Source: Paenibacillus sp. TCA20 (GTDB lineage Bacteria; Bacillota; Bacilli; Paenibacillales; Paenibacillaceae). From it: a stretch of 64,000 bases of DNA. Position numbers and translations under genes: made by a program. Location of the stretch: the NCBI RefSeq assembly GCF_000732325.1, contig NZ_BBIW01000014.1, positions 1-64,000 on the forward strand, written 5' to 3'. Each line of letters starts with the position of its first letter. The stretch's first letter is position 1. The notes under the pieces are model-generated. The model was not told where the DNA came from and did not search any database. It was given only the letters and a program-made list of their open reading frames with translations. This document shows positions 1 to 8,604 of the stretch, in pieces.

Positions 1-200
1 TAAGAGTTTTCGAAGAAAACTTGCTTCGGAAGCATAAGCACAGAACCCCGAGAACAACGGGAAAAGCACTAAATCGCACATTGTTTCGTATCTAGTTTTC
101 AGGGAGTAAATCCTTGTAAAGATTTGAAGCTGCATGTCCTTTCTAAGGTCTGATATTTTGCTGGTGATGGTTCACCGAAGATATCACAGCGCAAAAATCA
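1..200 (+). other. 23S-5S rRNA spacer
   Basis: Non-coding stretch directly before the 5S gene. It has the character of a transcribed rRNA spacer. The 23S gene presumably lies just outside the window on the left; no recognisable 23S 3' end is seen here. Confidence 0.6.
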
Positions 201-201
201 T

Positions 202-319
202 GTTTGGTGGCGATAGCGGAGGGGTTCCACACGTACCCATCCCGAACACGACCGTTAAGCCCTCCAGCGCCGATGGTACTTGGACCGCAGGGTCCTGGGA
301 GAGTAGGACGCCGCCAAGC
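202..319 (+). rRNA. rrf: 5S ribosomal RNA
   Basis: About 118 bases with the classic 5S features: a 5' end (TTTGGTGGCGATAGCGG) able to pair with the 3' end (CGCCGCCAAGCA), and the central CCCATCCCGAACACG and GTAGGACGCCGCC blocks. It is followed within 55 bases by a tRNA cluster, as in many Bacillales rRNA operons. The end points may be off by one or two bases. Confidence 0.95.
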
Positions 320-372
320 AAACATCCTTACTCAGTTTTATACTGAGAGATGTGTTGACTACTAGTTAATAT

Positions 373-448
373 TCCCTGATAGCTCAGTTGGTAGAGCACT
401 CGACTGTTAATCGAGTTGTCACAGGTTCGAGTCCTGTTCGGGGAGCCA
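373..448 (+). tRNA. tRNA-Asn (GTT)
   Basis: Cloverleaf with acceptor TCCCTGA/TCGGGGA and anticodon loop CTGTTAA, giving anticodon GTT. The 3' CCA is encoded. First tRNA after 5S. Confidence 0.95.
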
Positions 449-451
449 TAT

Positions 452-524
452 GCTCTCATAGCTCAGTAGGTAGAGTGCATCCATGGTAAGGATGAGGTCA
501 CCGGTTCGATCCCGGTTGAGAGCT
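452..524 (+). tRNA. tRNA-Thr (GGT)
   Basis: Acceptor GCTCTCA/TGAGAGC and anticodon loop ATGGTAA, giving GGT. The terminal CCA is not encoded. Confidence 0.93.
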
Positions 525-536
525 TAGATATTGCAA

Positions 537-608
537 GGCCCGTTGGTCAAGGGGTTAAGACACCTCCCTTTCACGGAGGTAACAGGGGTTCGAATCCCCT
601 ACGGGTCA
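537..608 (+). tRNA. tRNA-Glu (TTC)
   Basis: Acceptor GGCCCGT/ACGGGTC and anticodon loop CTTTCAC, giving TTC. CCA not encoded. Confidence 0.93.
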
Positions 609-617
609 CTTTAGTAT

Positions 618-693
618 GGAGACTTAGCTCAGCTGGGAGAGCATCTGCCTTACAAGCAGAGGGTCGGGGGTTCGATCCCCTCAGTCTCCACCA
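618..693 (+). tRNA. tRNA-Val (TAC)
   Basis: Acceptor GGAGACT/AGTCTCC and anticodon loop CTTACAA, giving TAC. CCA is encoded. Confidence 0.95.
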
Positions 694-756
694 TTATTTA
701 TTTCGTAAATATTGGATATACTATATATGAAGATAATACTCATCATATAAAAATGT

Positions 757-831
757 TGGGGATTAGCCAAGCGGTAAGGCAACGGACTTTGACTCCGTCA
801 CGCATAGGTTCGAATCCTATATCCCCAGCCA
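757..831 (+). tRNA. tRNA-Gln (TTG)
   Basis: Acceptor TGGGGAT/ATCCCCA and anticodon loop CTTTGAC, giving TTG. CCA is encoded. The 60-base gap before it is A+T rich. Confidence 0.94.
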
Positions 832-838
832 TTTATAT

Positions 839-914
839 GAGCCATTAGCTCAGTTGGTAGAGCACCTGACTTTTAATCAGGGTGTCGAAGGTTCGAGTCC
901 TTCATGGCTCACCA
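839..914 (+). tRNA. tRNA-Lys (TTT)
   Basis: Acceptor GAGCCAT/ATGGCTC and anticodon loop CTTTTAA, giving TTT. CCA is encoded. Confidence 0.95.
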
Positions 915-925
915 GTTAATCATAT

Positions 926-1006
926 GCGCGTGTGGCGGAATTGGCAGACGCACTAGACTTAGGATCTAGCGTCCTTGACGTGGGGGTTCGAGTCCCTTCA
1001 CGCGCA
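926..1006 (+). tRNA. tRNA-Leu (TAG)
   Basis: Class II tRNA with acceptor GCGCGTG/CACGCGC, anticodon loop CTTAGGA (TAG) and a variable arm before the T arm. CCA not encoded. Confidence 0.93.
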
Positions 1007-1016
1007 TTGATTTTTT

Positions 1017-1091
1017 GCGGACGTGGCTCAGCGGTAGAGCATCGCCTTGCCAAGGCGAGGGTCGCGGGTTCGATTCCCGTCGTCCGCTCCA
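1017..1091 (+). tRNA. tRNA-Gly (GCC)
   Basis: Acceptor GCGGACG/CGTCCGC and anticodon loop TTGCCAA, giving GCC. CCA is encoded. Confidence 0.95.
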
Positions 1092-1097
1092 TATTTT

Positions 1098-1174
1098 GCG
1101 CCCTTAGCTCAGCTGGATAGAGCGTTTGACTACGAATCAAAAGGTCGGGAGTTCGAATCTCTCAGGGCGCGCCA
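1098..1174 (+). tRNA. tRNA-Arg (ACG)
   Basis: Acceptor GCGCCCT/AGGGCGC and anticodon loop CTACGAA, giving ACG. CCA is encoded. Confidence 0.95.
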
Positions 1175-1182
1175 TTTACTAT

Positions 1183-1256
1183 CGGGATGTAGCTCAGCTT
1201 GGTAGAGCACCTGGTTTGGGACCAGGGGGTCGCATGTTCAAATCGTGTCATCCCGA
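1183..1256 (+). tRNA. tRNA-Pro (TGG)
   Basis: Acceptor CGGGATG/CATCCCG and anticodon loop TTTGGGA, giving TGG. CCA not encoded. Confidence 0.94.
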
Positions 1257-1264
1257 TTGTATTT

Positions 1265-1335
1265 GCGGGTGTAGTTCAATGGTAGAACTCCAGCCTTCCA
1301 AGCTGGTAGCGTGGGTTCGATTCCCATCACCCGCT
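1265..1335 (+). tRNA. tRNA-Gly (TCC)
   Basis: Acceptor GCGGGTG/CACCCGC and anticodon loop CTTCCAA, giving TCC. Last tRNA of the cluster, just before a terminator. CCA not encoded. Confidence 0.94.
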
Positions 1336-1351
1336 TCATTATACTTATTGT

Positions 1352-1382
1352 AAAGCCTGATCTTATGGATGGGCTTTTTTTT
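1352..1382 (+). terminator. Terminator of the rRNA-tRNA operon
   Basis: Short hairpin with AAGCC/GGCTT arms followed by eight T. It sits 16 bases after the last tRNA and fits Rho-independent termination of the operon. Confidence 0.75.
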
Positions 1383-1676
1383 GTATATCTACTCCCCGTC
1401 GGGTCACGCACGAGGTCTATTTTTCATATGCACTTGTTGTAAAAAATATCTATAATTAGAATTAGAATGGATCTCTTCTCAAGGCGCGTTTGATGTGATG
1501 ATAAAGGTGTAGAAATACGAAGTATAACTGAATATTCTATTCGAAAATTGTCAAAAAACCTGTATTTTCTATCACAAAACTAAAGATTTTACCTGATTTT
1601 TATTGTATCATGTTATGAAGGTGTCAATTATGACGGACGATTAACTTTGTATTCAGCTGGAGATAGGAGGATATGC
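1383..1676 (+). other. Intergenic, A+T-rich leader of ppc
   Basis: About 290 bases with no credible gene. The A+T-rich second half probably holds the ppc promoter, but no clear -35/-10 pair could be fixed. The ribosome site AGGAGG at 1665-1670 marks the ppc start. Confidence 0.5.
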
Positions 1677-4466
1677 ATGACAGAACTTATGGCAACCGCG
1701 AACAAAAACAATTCAAATAATTTGTTGCGTCGGGATGTGAGGTTTCTAGGTAATATACTTGGTGAGGTTCTGGTACATCAAGGAGGGAACGAACTCCTGA
1801 ACGTTGTTGAGAAGATTCGCGAGACGAGCAAGGCTTTACGTGCTGAGAATACGCCTGAATTGTTCCAGGAGTTTATGAGCATGATACAGGGGCTTGATTC
1901 GGATCGACGTCATCAAGTTATTCGTGCTTTTGCGATTTATTTTCAATTGGTGAACATCGCAGAGCAGAATCATCGGATCCGCCGTAAGAGGGATTACGAG
2001 CGTTCTGCGGGAGAGGCTGTACAACCGGGTTCTATTGAGAAGGCTGTACAAACATTGAAGGATAAAGGTTTTGGCTATACTGAGGTACAGAGCATCTTGG
2101 AAACAATGTCCCTGGAGCTAGTCATGACCGCGCATCCAACCGAAGCTTCCCGCCGAGTTATTCTTGATATACATAAACGTATATCTGAGGATGTTATGCT
2201 CTTGGATAATCCAACCCTTACGCATCGTGAACGTGAACAGCTGCGTGAGAAGCTCCTGAACGAGGTCATAACACTCTGGCAAACAGACGAACTGCGTGAT
2301 CGTAAGCCAACCGTGCTCGATGAGGTAAGGAATGGAATGTACTATTTCCATGAAACGCTGTTCCATGTACTGCCGGATGTTTATGAAGAGCTGGAGCGCT
2401 GCCTAGAAAAGTATTATCCAGAACATCGCTGGCATGTGCCTACTTATTTACGTTTTGGCTCCTGGATTGGCGGAGACCGGGATGGGAACCCTTCCGTAAC
2501 GGCTGACGTTACCTGGGAGACCCTTAGAATGCAGCGTAAGCTTGCTCTGCGTGAATATCAGCGTATTTTGATTGAATTAATGGGTAAACTGAGTTTCAGC
2601 ACGAATATCGTTACCGTTTCTGAAGAGCTCATGTCTTCTATTGAAGAGGATCGTCAGAAGGTAGTTCTGAAGAAGGCGGATATTTGGCGGAATGAGAAGG
2701 AACCTTATCGCATTAAAATCGCCTACATGCTTTCCAAGCTGAATAATGTGCTTGATGACAACAAAGTCGGCCAGTCAGACCGTTACGCTTCACCGGAGGA
2801 ATTGATTAACGACCTGAAGCTAATTGACCGCAGCTTGAGATATCATTATGCGGATTATGTCGCAGACACTTATGTGAAAAAGATTATTCGCCAAGTGGAG
2901 CTGTTCGGCTTCCATACCGCGACTTTAGATGTTCGTCAGCACAGCCAAGAGCATGAGAATGCTATGAAGGAAATCTTGGCTCATATGAACATTGTAGATG
3001 ATTATTCTGCTCTATCTGAGGAAGAGAAGATCGATTTGCTAGCCGGCTTGTTGAGCGATCCACGACCATTAACTTCTTCACATTTCAGCTATAGCGAGAG
3101 CACGCAGGAATGTCTTGAAGTATATCGCACGATCTACAGAGCTCAGAAGGAATACGGCAGAAACTGCATTAACAGCTATCTGATCAGTATGACCCGAGGT
3201 GCTAGTGATCTTCTCGAAGTAATGGTCTTTGCCAAAGAAGTAGGTCTCTACCGCAGAGAACCAGATGGCACTGTGATTTGTACCATTCAATCTGTGCCAC
3301 TATTCGAGACTATTGAAGATCTACATGCAGCACCAGCGATCATGAAACGCTTATTCGAATTGCCGGTATATCGCAATTGTGTATCCGCGATGGAGGATCT
3401 GCAAGAGATCATGCTGGGTTACTCGGATAGCAACAAAGACGGTGGAGTTGTTACAGCAAACTGGGAGCTGCTCGTAGCCATGAATGAAATTACTGCAGTA
3501 AGCCAGAAGTACAATATAAAACTCAAGTTCTTCCACGGACGTGGAGGAGCGCTTGGTCGCGGCGGTATGCCGCTAAACCGCAGTATCATGGCACAGCCGC
3601 CTCATACCATTGGTGGAGGCATCAAGATTACGGAACAAGGAGAAGTTCTCTCCTCACGTTATTCCCTGCAAGGAATCGCGTATCGAAGTCTTGAACAGGC
3701 GACGTCTGCTCTTCTGACAAGTGCTATGGTTGCCAGTGTGGAGGCACCGGCTGAAGAAGAGGCTTGGAAGGAGATTATCGTATCGATCTCAGAAGCTTCT
3801 CTGAAGAAGTACCAAGATCTTGTATTTAATGATCCTGACTTCTTCAATTTCTTCAAAGAATCTACCCCGCTGCCTGAGGTTGGTGAGCTGAATATTGGAT
3901 CCCGACCTTCTAAGCGGAAGAACAGCAATCGCTTTGAGGACTTACGTGCCATTCCTTGGGTATTTGCTTGGACACAGAGCCGTTATCTCTTCCCTGCATG
4001 GTATGCTGCTGGTACAGGCCTACAGAGCTTCTATCAGGGCAAAGAGGAGAATCTGAGGGTGCTTCAGGATATGTATAAGAACTTCCCGTTCTTCAGTACA
4101 TTGATTGATACCGTACAGATGGCGGTAGGCAAGGCAGACATGAACATCTCGAAGCAGTACACATCTATGGTACAGGATGATGTGATTCGTGCACGTGTCA
4201 AAGGCAAAATTCTTGAAGAATATGAACTAACAAAGGATCTACTTCTAAAAATTACAGGGCAGCAGGATATCCTTGATAATGTGCCTGTGATTCAGGAATC
4301 CATTCGCTTGCGTAATCCGTACGTTGATCCGCTAAGTTACTTGCAAGTGCAGCTGCTTACTGAGCTTCGTGCATTGCGTGAACAAAACGGAGACGATTCT
4401 GAATTACTCCGGGAAGTGCTGCTTACCATTAACGGCATTGCCTCAGGGATGCGGAACACAGGCTGA
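1677..4466 (+). CDS. ppc: Phosphoenolpyruvate carboxylase
   Basis: Cytoplasmic enzyme that adds bicarbonate to phosphoenolpyruvate to make oxaloacetate and so refills the TCA cycle. The 929-residue length is typical of bacterial PEPC. Visible family motifs: VMTAHPTEASRR with the catalytic His near residue 153, IGGDRDGNPSV near 265, FHGRGGALGRGG near 619, and the C-terminal AIPWVFAWTQSRY block. The ATG at 1677 is chosen because AGGAGG lies six bases upstream; an in-frame start at 1647 has no ribosome site. It stands alone, with a strong terminator behind it. Oddity: none; family assignment is secure. Confidence 0.97.
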   Translation: MTELMATANKNNSNNLLRRDVRFLGNILGEVLVHQGGNELLNVVEKIRETSKALRAENTPELFQEFMSMIQGLDSDRRHQVIRAFAIYFQLVNIAEQNHRIRRKRDYERSAGEAVQPGSIEKAVQTLKDKGFGYTEVQSILETMSLELVMTAHPTEASRRVILDIHKRISEDVMLLDNPTLTHREREQLREKLLNEVITLWQTDELRDRKPTVLDEVRNGMYYFHETLFHVLPDVYEELERCLEKYYPEHRWHVPTYLRFGSWIGGDRDGNPSVTADVTWETLRMQRKLALREYQRILIELMGKLSFSTNIVTVSEELMSSIEEDRQKVVLKKADIWRNEKEPYRIKIAYMLSKLNNVLDDNKVGQSDRYASPEELINDLKLIDRSLRYHYADYVADTYVKKIIRQVELFGFHTATLDVRQHSQEHENAMKEILAHMNIVDDYSALSEEEKIDLLAGLLSDPRPLTSSHFSYSESTQECLEVYRTIYRAQKEYGRNCINSYLISMTRGASDLLEVMVFAKEVGLYRREPDGTVICTIQSVPLFETIEDLHAAPAIMKRLFELPVYRNCVSAMEDLQEIMLGYSDSNKDGGVVTANWELLVAMNEITAVSQKYNIKLKFFHGRGGALGRGGMPLNRSIMAQPPHTIGGGIKITEQGEVLSSRYSLQGIAYRSLEQATSALLTSAMVASVEAPAEEEAWKEIIVSISEASLKKYQDLVFNDPDFFNFFKESTPLPEVGELNIGSRPSKRKNSNRFEDLRAIPWVFAWTQSRYLFPAWYAAGTGLQSFYQGKEENLRVLQDMYKNFPFFSTLIDTVQMAVGKADMNISKQYTSMVQDDVIRARVKGKILEEYELTKDLLLKITGQQDILDNVPVIQESIRLRNPYVDPLSYLQVQLLTELRALREQNGDDSELLREVLLTINGIASGMRNTG

Positions 4467-4503
4467 TAATAAACATCTAAACATTGAACTGGGTTCAATC
4501 TTC

Positions 4504-4544
4504 GGGAGCTCTCTTATCTTAAGTAGAGAGTTCCCTATTTTTTT
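4504..4544 (+). terminator. Terminator after ppc
   Basis: Hairpin GGGAGCTCTC / GAGAGTTCCC (one G-T pair) followed by a run of T. It ends ppc transcription about 40 bases after the stop codon. Confidence 0.88.
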
Positions 4545-4658
4545 GACAATTGAAGTGGAAATGATTGATTTTTAACTGCACATGAATTACGATTTGAATG
4601 ATGTATTTTTTGGGATATGAGCGGTACGAAAGACCCATCAGCAAGTCTGGGGGAATAT

Positions 4659-5228
4659 ATGGTGGATAATTTGGAGAATAGGTTGGTCAATCTAATACTT
4701 AAGGGTGATCAACGGGCTTTCGCTGAGCTTGTGGAATTGTATAAGGATAAATTGTTTCATTTGGCTTATCGGATGCTGAACAATAGACATGAAGCAGAAG
4801 ATATTGTGCAGGAAACTTTTTTGAGAGTATACCGGAATATGGAGAAATATGATCCAGAGCAGAAATTCTCGACTTGGATCTATCGGATTGCAACGAATTT
4901 ATGTATCGATAGACTCCGGAGAAAGAAACCTTCCTACTCGCTCGATGCCGAGCTTGGAGATCAGGAGGGGACTGATGGATACGCCATGATTCCAAGCGAT
5001 AACCGGACCCCTGAGAGTGAAGCGCTGTTGTCTGAGACGCAGCGGATTATTCGTGATGCAATTGAAACGCTGCCTGCTAAGTACAAGTCGATCATGGTAC
5101 TACGCTATTTACAGGATCTATCTCTACAGGAGATCAGTGATATATTAGGGATGCCTGTCACAACCATTAAGACGAGAGTACATAGAGGCCGTGAATTTTT
5201 GCGTAAAAAGCTAGAGTTCAAATTGTAG
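4659..5228 (+). CDS. sigW: ECF sigma factor, SigW-like
   Basis: Extracytoplasmic-function sigma factor that directs RNA polymerase to envelope-stress promoters. The 189 residues show sigma region 2 (HEAEDIVQETFLRVYRN, FSTWIYRIATNLCIDRLR) and a C-terminal region 4 helix-turn-helix (LSLQEISDILGMPVTTIKTR). Gene order (sigW, rsiW, cdaA, cdaR, glmM, glmS) is that of the Bacillus subtilis sigW locus, which supports the SigW call. The ATG at 4659 follows a GGGGGA ribosome site; an ATG at 4617 in the same frame has only a weak one. Unlike in B. subtilis, a terminator separates it from the anti-sigma gene. No sigma-W-type promoter was found upstream of this gene. Confidence 0.88.
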   Translation: MVDNLENRLVNLILKGDQRAFAELVELYKDKLFHLAYRMLNNRHEAEDIVQETFLRVYRNMEKYDPEQKFSTWIYRIATNLCIDRLRRKKPSYSLDAELGDQEGTDGYAMIPSDNRTPESEALLSETQRIIRDAIETLPAKYKSIMVLRYLQDLSLQEISDILGMPVTTIKTRVHRGREFLRKKLEFKL

Positions 5229-5285
5229 CCGATCAATTTTGTATAGCACGATAAGTTTTATGAAATTGATCCGGCTCGTTTTTTT
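5227..5285 (+). terminator. Terminator between sigW and the anti-sigma gene
   Basis: AGCCGATCAATTT pairs with AAATTGATCCGGCT (one bulge) and is followed by seven T. The stem begins at the sigW stop codon. It should uncouple sigW from the next gene. Confidence 0.8.
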
Positions 5286-5305
5286 AAAAATGATGCATAA
5301 ATTAT

Positions 5306-5331
5306 TGAAACGTTCTTAAATATGCTTCGTA
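5306..5331 (+). promoter_or_regulatory. Sigma-W-type promoter of the anti-sigma gene
   Basis: TGAAAC at 5306-5311 and CGTA at 5328-5331 are separated by exactly 16 bases. This matches the known sigma-W consensus (TGAAAC, N16-17, CGTA). It lies about 80 bases before the anti-sigma start and after the sigW terminator, so the anti-sigma factor appears to be directly driven by the sigma factor it inhibits. Confidence 0.8.
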
Positions 5332-5411
5332 TTTAATGGAAGCAAGTCTTATGTCTGTATAATTCATACGGCAAATAAGACTTAAAGATCTAGAGGAAAG
5401 GATATGCTCAT

Positions 5412-6026
5412 ATGGACTGCAAGGAAAGCACCTCTTTAATGCATGAATATTTAGATGATGAACTATCGGTGTCCCAAAAGAGCGGGCTCGAGAGTCACCT
5501 GTCGACATGTCCCGACTGCCGCATGCGGTTTAAAGAGTTGGAACAGACGGATATGCTGTTATACGCAATGAGACATTATTCACCGTCTGCTTCAGATGAG
5601 CTGACTGATCGGATCATGAGTGCTGTACCACAACCCAAGAAACAGCAGCCATGGCTGAAGTGGGTCAAAAGACACCCGGCCCTAACTGCTGCAGCCATTT
5701 TTGTAATCGTGATGTTTTCCAGTACGATCAGCTTTTGGGACCAGAGTAACCAGTTGATTGTCAGTGGAGATGATCTAGATCAGATTGTGATCGAAGGGAA
5801 CGATGTCATTGTACCTGAGGGCAAGTCGATTACAGGGAATTTGACGGTCGAGAATGGGACTGCAAAAGTATACGGTAATGTGGAGGGTAACCTCACGATT
5901 ATTGATGGTCATTATATGACGGCCTCTACAGCTCATATCTCAGGACAAATCAAGAGTATAGATCAAGCGCTGGACTGGATTTGGTATAAGATAACAGACG
6001 TGATGAATGTCGTAGCTTACCGCTAA
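5412..6026 (+). CDS. rsiW: Membrane anti-sigma factor, RsiW-like
   Basis: Predicted to hold the ECF sigma factor inactive at the membrane until a stress signal triggers its proteolysis (known for RsiW). The N-terminal zinc-finger anti-sigma domain shows H29-x3-C33-x2-C36 in HLSTCPDC. One membrane segment follows at about residues 90-109. The outside part, about residues 115-175, is a run of short Val/Ile-Gly repeats (for example GNLTVENGTAKVYGNVEGN) that looks like a bactofilin or polymer-forming beta-helix, not the usual short RsiW tail. The 204 residues end in an aromatic helix. AGGAAAGG precedes the start. It sits between sigW and cdaA, behind its own sigma-W-type promoter. Confidence 0.82.
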   Translation: MDCKESTSLMHEYLDDELSVSQKSGLESHLSTCPDCRMRFKELEQTDMLLYAMRHYSPSASDELTDRIMSAVPQPKKQQPWLKWVKRHPALTAAAIFVIVMFSSTISFWDQSNQLIVSGDDLDQIVIEGNDVIVPEGKSITGNLTVENGTAKVYGNVEGNLTIIDGHYMTASTAHISGQIKSIDQALDWIWYKITDVMNVVAYR

Positions 6027-6064
6027 TAAATGCTTACAATAGTAGAACATTCCTTTATAAAACC

Positions 6065-6095
6065 AGAGAGCCTCTGTTATGAGGGCTCTTTTTTT
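6065..6095 (+). terminator. Terminator after the anti-sigma gene
   Basis: Hairpin AGAGCCTC / GAGGGCTCT with a run of seven T. It separates the stress-response pair from cdaA. A TATAAT at 6109-6114 just downstream may be the -10 of a cdaA promoter, but no good -35 is visible. Confidence 0.82.
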
Positions 6096-6350
6096 AATAT
6101 TTTCAGGGTATAATGATAATAATTGGGAAAGGAATAACGAGCTCGCTTGCAACTTGCACTTTATCGTTATAACCTAGATATGATGAAGAACATACTACAA
6201 CTAACTCTATAGAATGAGCGAATGATCAGGTCACCTATCATGCCAGAGCCCTTATAAACCATAAAGGACCATGAAGAGCTTAGTTCGATCTATCTTACAG
6301 ATATATGAATGTGGACATTTACTCAACTAGGGAATATCGGGGGCAATCGC

Positions 6351-7181
6351 ATGAACTATTTTGCGGATTTGACATGGCAAGAGGCCATTAAGGATATTAT
6401 AGATATTTTAATTGTAGGGTATATCATATACCACATTATCCTGCTTGTTCGCGGGACCCGTGCTGTACAGCTGTTGAAGGGTATACTTCTGCTCGTTGTC
6501 GTGTGGGTAGTCAGTACCTGGTTTAACCTCTACACGCTGAAGTGGCTCATGAACCAGTTGTTTACATTCGGGGTGCTGGCACTATTTATCATCTTCCAAC
6601 CGGAGCTTCGTCGTGCACTCGAGCAATTGGGCCGCGGCAAATGGTTTAACCGGATTACAGCGGATGATGAGGAGTTCAGTCGTTTTACGAATGAAATTAT
6701 TAAGGCTGTGAATTATTGCTCTCGTCGCAAGATCGGAGCACTCATTGTGTTCGAACGGGAAACGGGACTGAATGAATATACAGAATCAGGGATCAAGATG
6801 AATTCAGTTCTTAGCTCCGAGCTGCTGATTAACATCTTTATTCCAAACACACCGCTTCATGATGGAGCTGTTATTTTGCAAGGGAAACAGATTGCAGCCG
6901 CTGCCTGCTATTTGCCTTTGTCAGAGAATCCGTTTATCAGCAAAGAGCTCGGAACGCGGCACCGTGCAGCGATAGGGGTAAGTGAAGTGGCAGATGCTGT
7001 AGCGATTGTCGTGTCTGAGGAGACAGGACAGGTATCCTTAGCGATTAACGGACAAGTGGTGAGGGATATAAAAGAGGAATCCTTGATCTCTAAACTGCAT
7101 GAAGAGCTACGTCCTTCTTCAACACTGAAAGAAAAGAGGCACTCGATCTGGAAACGGAAGGGGGGCCAGGGTAATGGATAA
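6351..7181 (+). CDS. cdaA: Diadenylate cyclase CdaA
   Basis: Membrane enzyme that joins two ATP molecules into cyclic di-AMP, the second messenger for potassium, osmolyte and cell-wall balance. The 276 residues begin with about three hydrophobic segments (residues 20-85). The DAC domain follows with both catalytic motifs: DGA (Asp about 171, in LHDGAVI) and RHR (about 203-205, in GTRHRAA). The ATG at 6351 has a GGGGGC site upstream; an earlier ATG at 6309 lacks one. It overlaps cdaR by eight bases, so the two are translationally coupled, as in other Firmicutes where CdaR and GlmM modulate CdaA. Confidence 0.95.
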   Translation: MNYFADLTWQEAIKDIIDILIVGYIIYHIILLVRGTRAVQLLKGILLLVVVWVVSTWFNLYTLKWLMNQLFTFGVLALFIIFQPELRRALEQLGRGKWFNRITADDEEFSRFTNEIIKAVNYCSRRKIGALIVFERETGLNEYTESGIKMNSVLSSELLINIFIPNTPLHDGAVILQGKQIAAAACYLPLSENPFISKELGTRHRAAIGVSEVADAVAIVVSEETGQVSLAINGQVVRDIKEESLISKLHEELRPSSTLKEKRHSIWKRKGGQGNG

Positions 7182-8604
7182 ATGGTTCAACAATAACAAT
7201 TTTACCAAAATATTGGCGCTGGCTATCAGTTTGCTGCTGTGGGCGATGGTTCATTCGAACGATGTTACACCTACTCCGACAACGACAGCATCTGTAGAGC
7301 CTCGAGTGATAGATAATATTACGATTGAGCCTTATGGCATCGATTCATCCAAGTATGTTCTTACGTCAGTAGATGCAACCGAAGTCGAGATGCAGGTCAG
7401 GGGACAACGCTCGGTACTGACTTCTGTTTTTACAGATGAATATAAAGTCCGGCTGGATCTCAGCAATGTGGGTCCAGGAACGAGCACGCTACCGCTAAGC
7501 CATGTGGTACCAAACGGAGTGGAGTTTGTTAAGATGGAGCCTTCTACGGTGACGGTAACTGTCGAAGAGCTGGGAACGAATACATTTGATGCGAGTATCG
7601 TACCTACAGGTGAGCCAGCTGCAGGATATTTGGCAGGAGACCCGGTAGTTACGCCTGCGGAGCCGGTTAAGGTTACTCTTCCCGAGAGCCAGCTGGCAGC
7701 CGTAGGCAAAGTCGAAGGGACAATCGATATTGAAGGGGCAACGGATACGGTAAGTGAGAAGAGAGTGCGCCTCAAAGCCTTTGATCTCGATGGAAATGAG
7801 ATTGAAGGAGCTGTAATCGAGCCTGAGTCGGTGGCTGTAGAAGTGCCGATTACGGAGCAGTTTACCAAGGTCCCATTTAAGGTGCATTACACCGGACAGC
7901 TTCCGGATGGCCTGACCTTATCTCAAGTGAAACCGAATGTAAATGAAGTAACTTTGTATGGAAATCAGGAGCTGCTGGCAGGAGTCGAGAACTATAATGG
8001 AGTGACTTTGGACCTTAGCCAGATCTCGGAGGCGGGGACACATACAGTTAACGTGGACTTGACGCCGCCCTCCGGTTTTGAGAAAATCGAGCCGAGCTCC
8101 GTGCAATTAGAGGTGACGGTTGCATTATCCGATGAAGTGCAGGATACGGAAAAGGTGATACGGGATGTCCCCATCGTAATTAAGGAGCCAGGCGGCAGTC
8201 TGGAAGCAAGTGTTACGAGGCCAAGGGACGGGTTGAAGGATATCACCATTTCCGGACCCAGTAATATGCTGGATAACATAGACGCGACGGATCTAGAGCT
8301 AATTGCAGATGCGAGTGATTTGGCGGAAGGATCACATGAAGTGACCTTGCAAGTCAATGCACCGGATTATGTAACGGTCAAGAATTCATCGGCTGACCTC
8401 ACCATCGAGGTTCAGGTGAAGGACACCTCTACCGAAACGACCACTCCGCCAACCGAACCCGATGCAGGATCGGGAGAGGAAGAGGAGAACAGTGGTACAA
8501 CGAATGGGGAGGACAATGAGGACGAGTCAGATCCGAGCCAGGAAGGGAACGGTGACCCGGATGATTCCGGTGCAGATACCGATGCATCCAATCCAGCATC
8601 TTAA
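7174..8604 (+). CDS. cdaR: CdaA regulatory protein CdaR (YbbR domains)
   Basis: Membrane-anchored, outward-facing regulator that binds CdaA and modulates c-di-AMP synthesis (known for the family). The 476 residues have one N-terminal membrane segment (about residues 10-26, ILALAISLLLWAMV) and then about four repeated YbbR beta-domains to residue 415. The last 60 or so residues are a low-complexity tail rich in Glu, Asp, Ser, Thr and Gly, which looks disordered. The start overlaps the end of cdaA. The acidic tail is the only unusual point; its function is unknown. Confidence 0.92.
   Translation: MDKWFNNNNFTKILALAISLLLWAMVHSNDVTPTPTTTASVEPRVIDNITIEPYGIDSSKYVLTSVDATEVEMQVRGQRSVLTSVFTDEYKVRLDLSNVGPGTSTLPLSHVVPNGVEFVKMEPSTVTVTVEELGTNTFDASIVPTGEPAAGYLAGDPVVTPAEPVKVTLPESQLAAVGKVEGTIDIEGATDTVSEKRVRLKAFDLDGNEIEGAVIEPESVAVEVPITEQFTKVPFKVHYTGQLPDGLTLSQVKPNVNEVTLYGNQELLAGVENYNGVTLDLSQISEAGTHTVNVDLTPPSGFEKIEPSSVQLEVTVALSDEVQDTEKVIRDVPIVIKEPGGSLEASVTRPRDGLKDITISGPSNMLDNIDATDLELIADASDLAEGSHEVTLQVNAPDYVTVKNSSADLTIEVQVKDTSTETTTPPTEPDAGSGEEEENSGTTNGEDNEDESDPSQEGNGDPDDSGADTDASNPAS

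Noticed and set aside
916-1353. Open frames over the tRNA cluster on both strands
   Set aside because: They coincide exactly with tRNA genes, whose cloverleaves and anticodons are clear.
4543-4575. TTGACA after ppc as a sigW promoter
   Set aside because: No acceptable -10 at 16-18 bases, and the word abuts the T run of the ppc terminator.
7332-7868. Minus-strand open frame inside cdaR
   Set aside because: Ser/Thr/Val-rich composition produced by the opposite strand of a repetitive beta-domain gene; no start signals.
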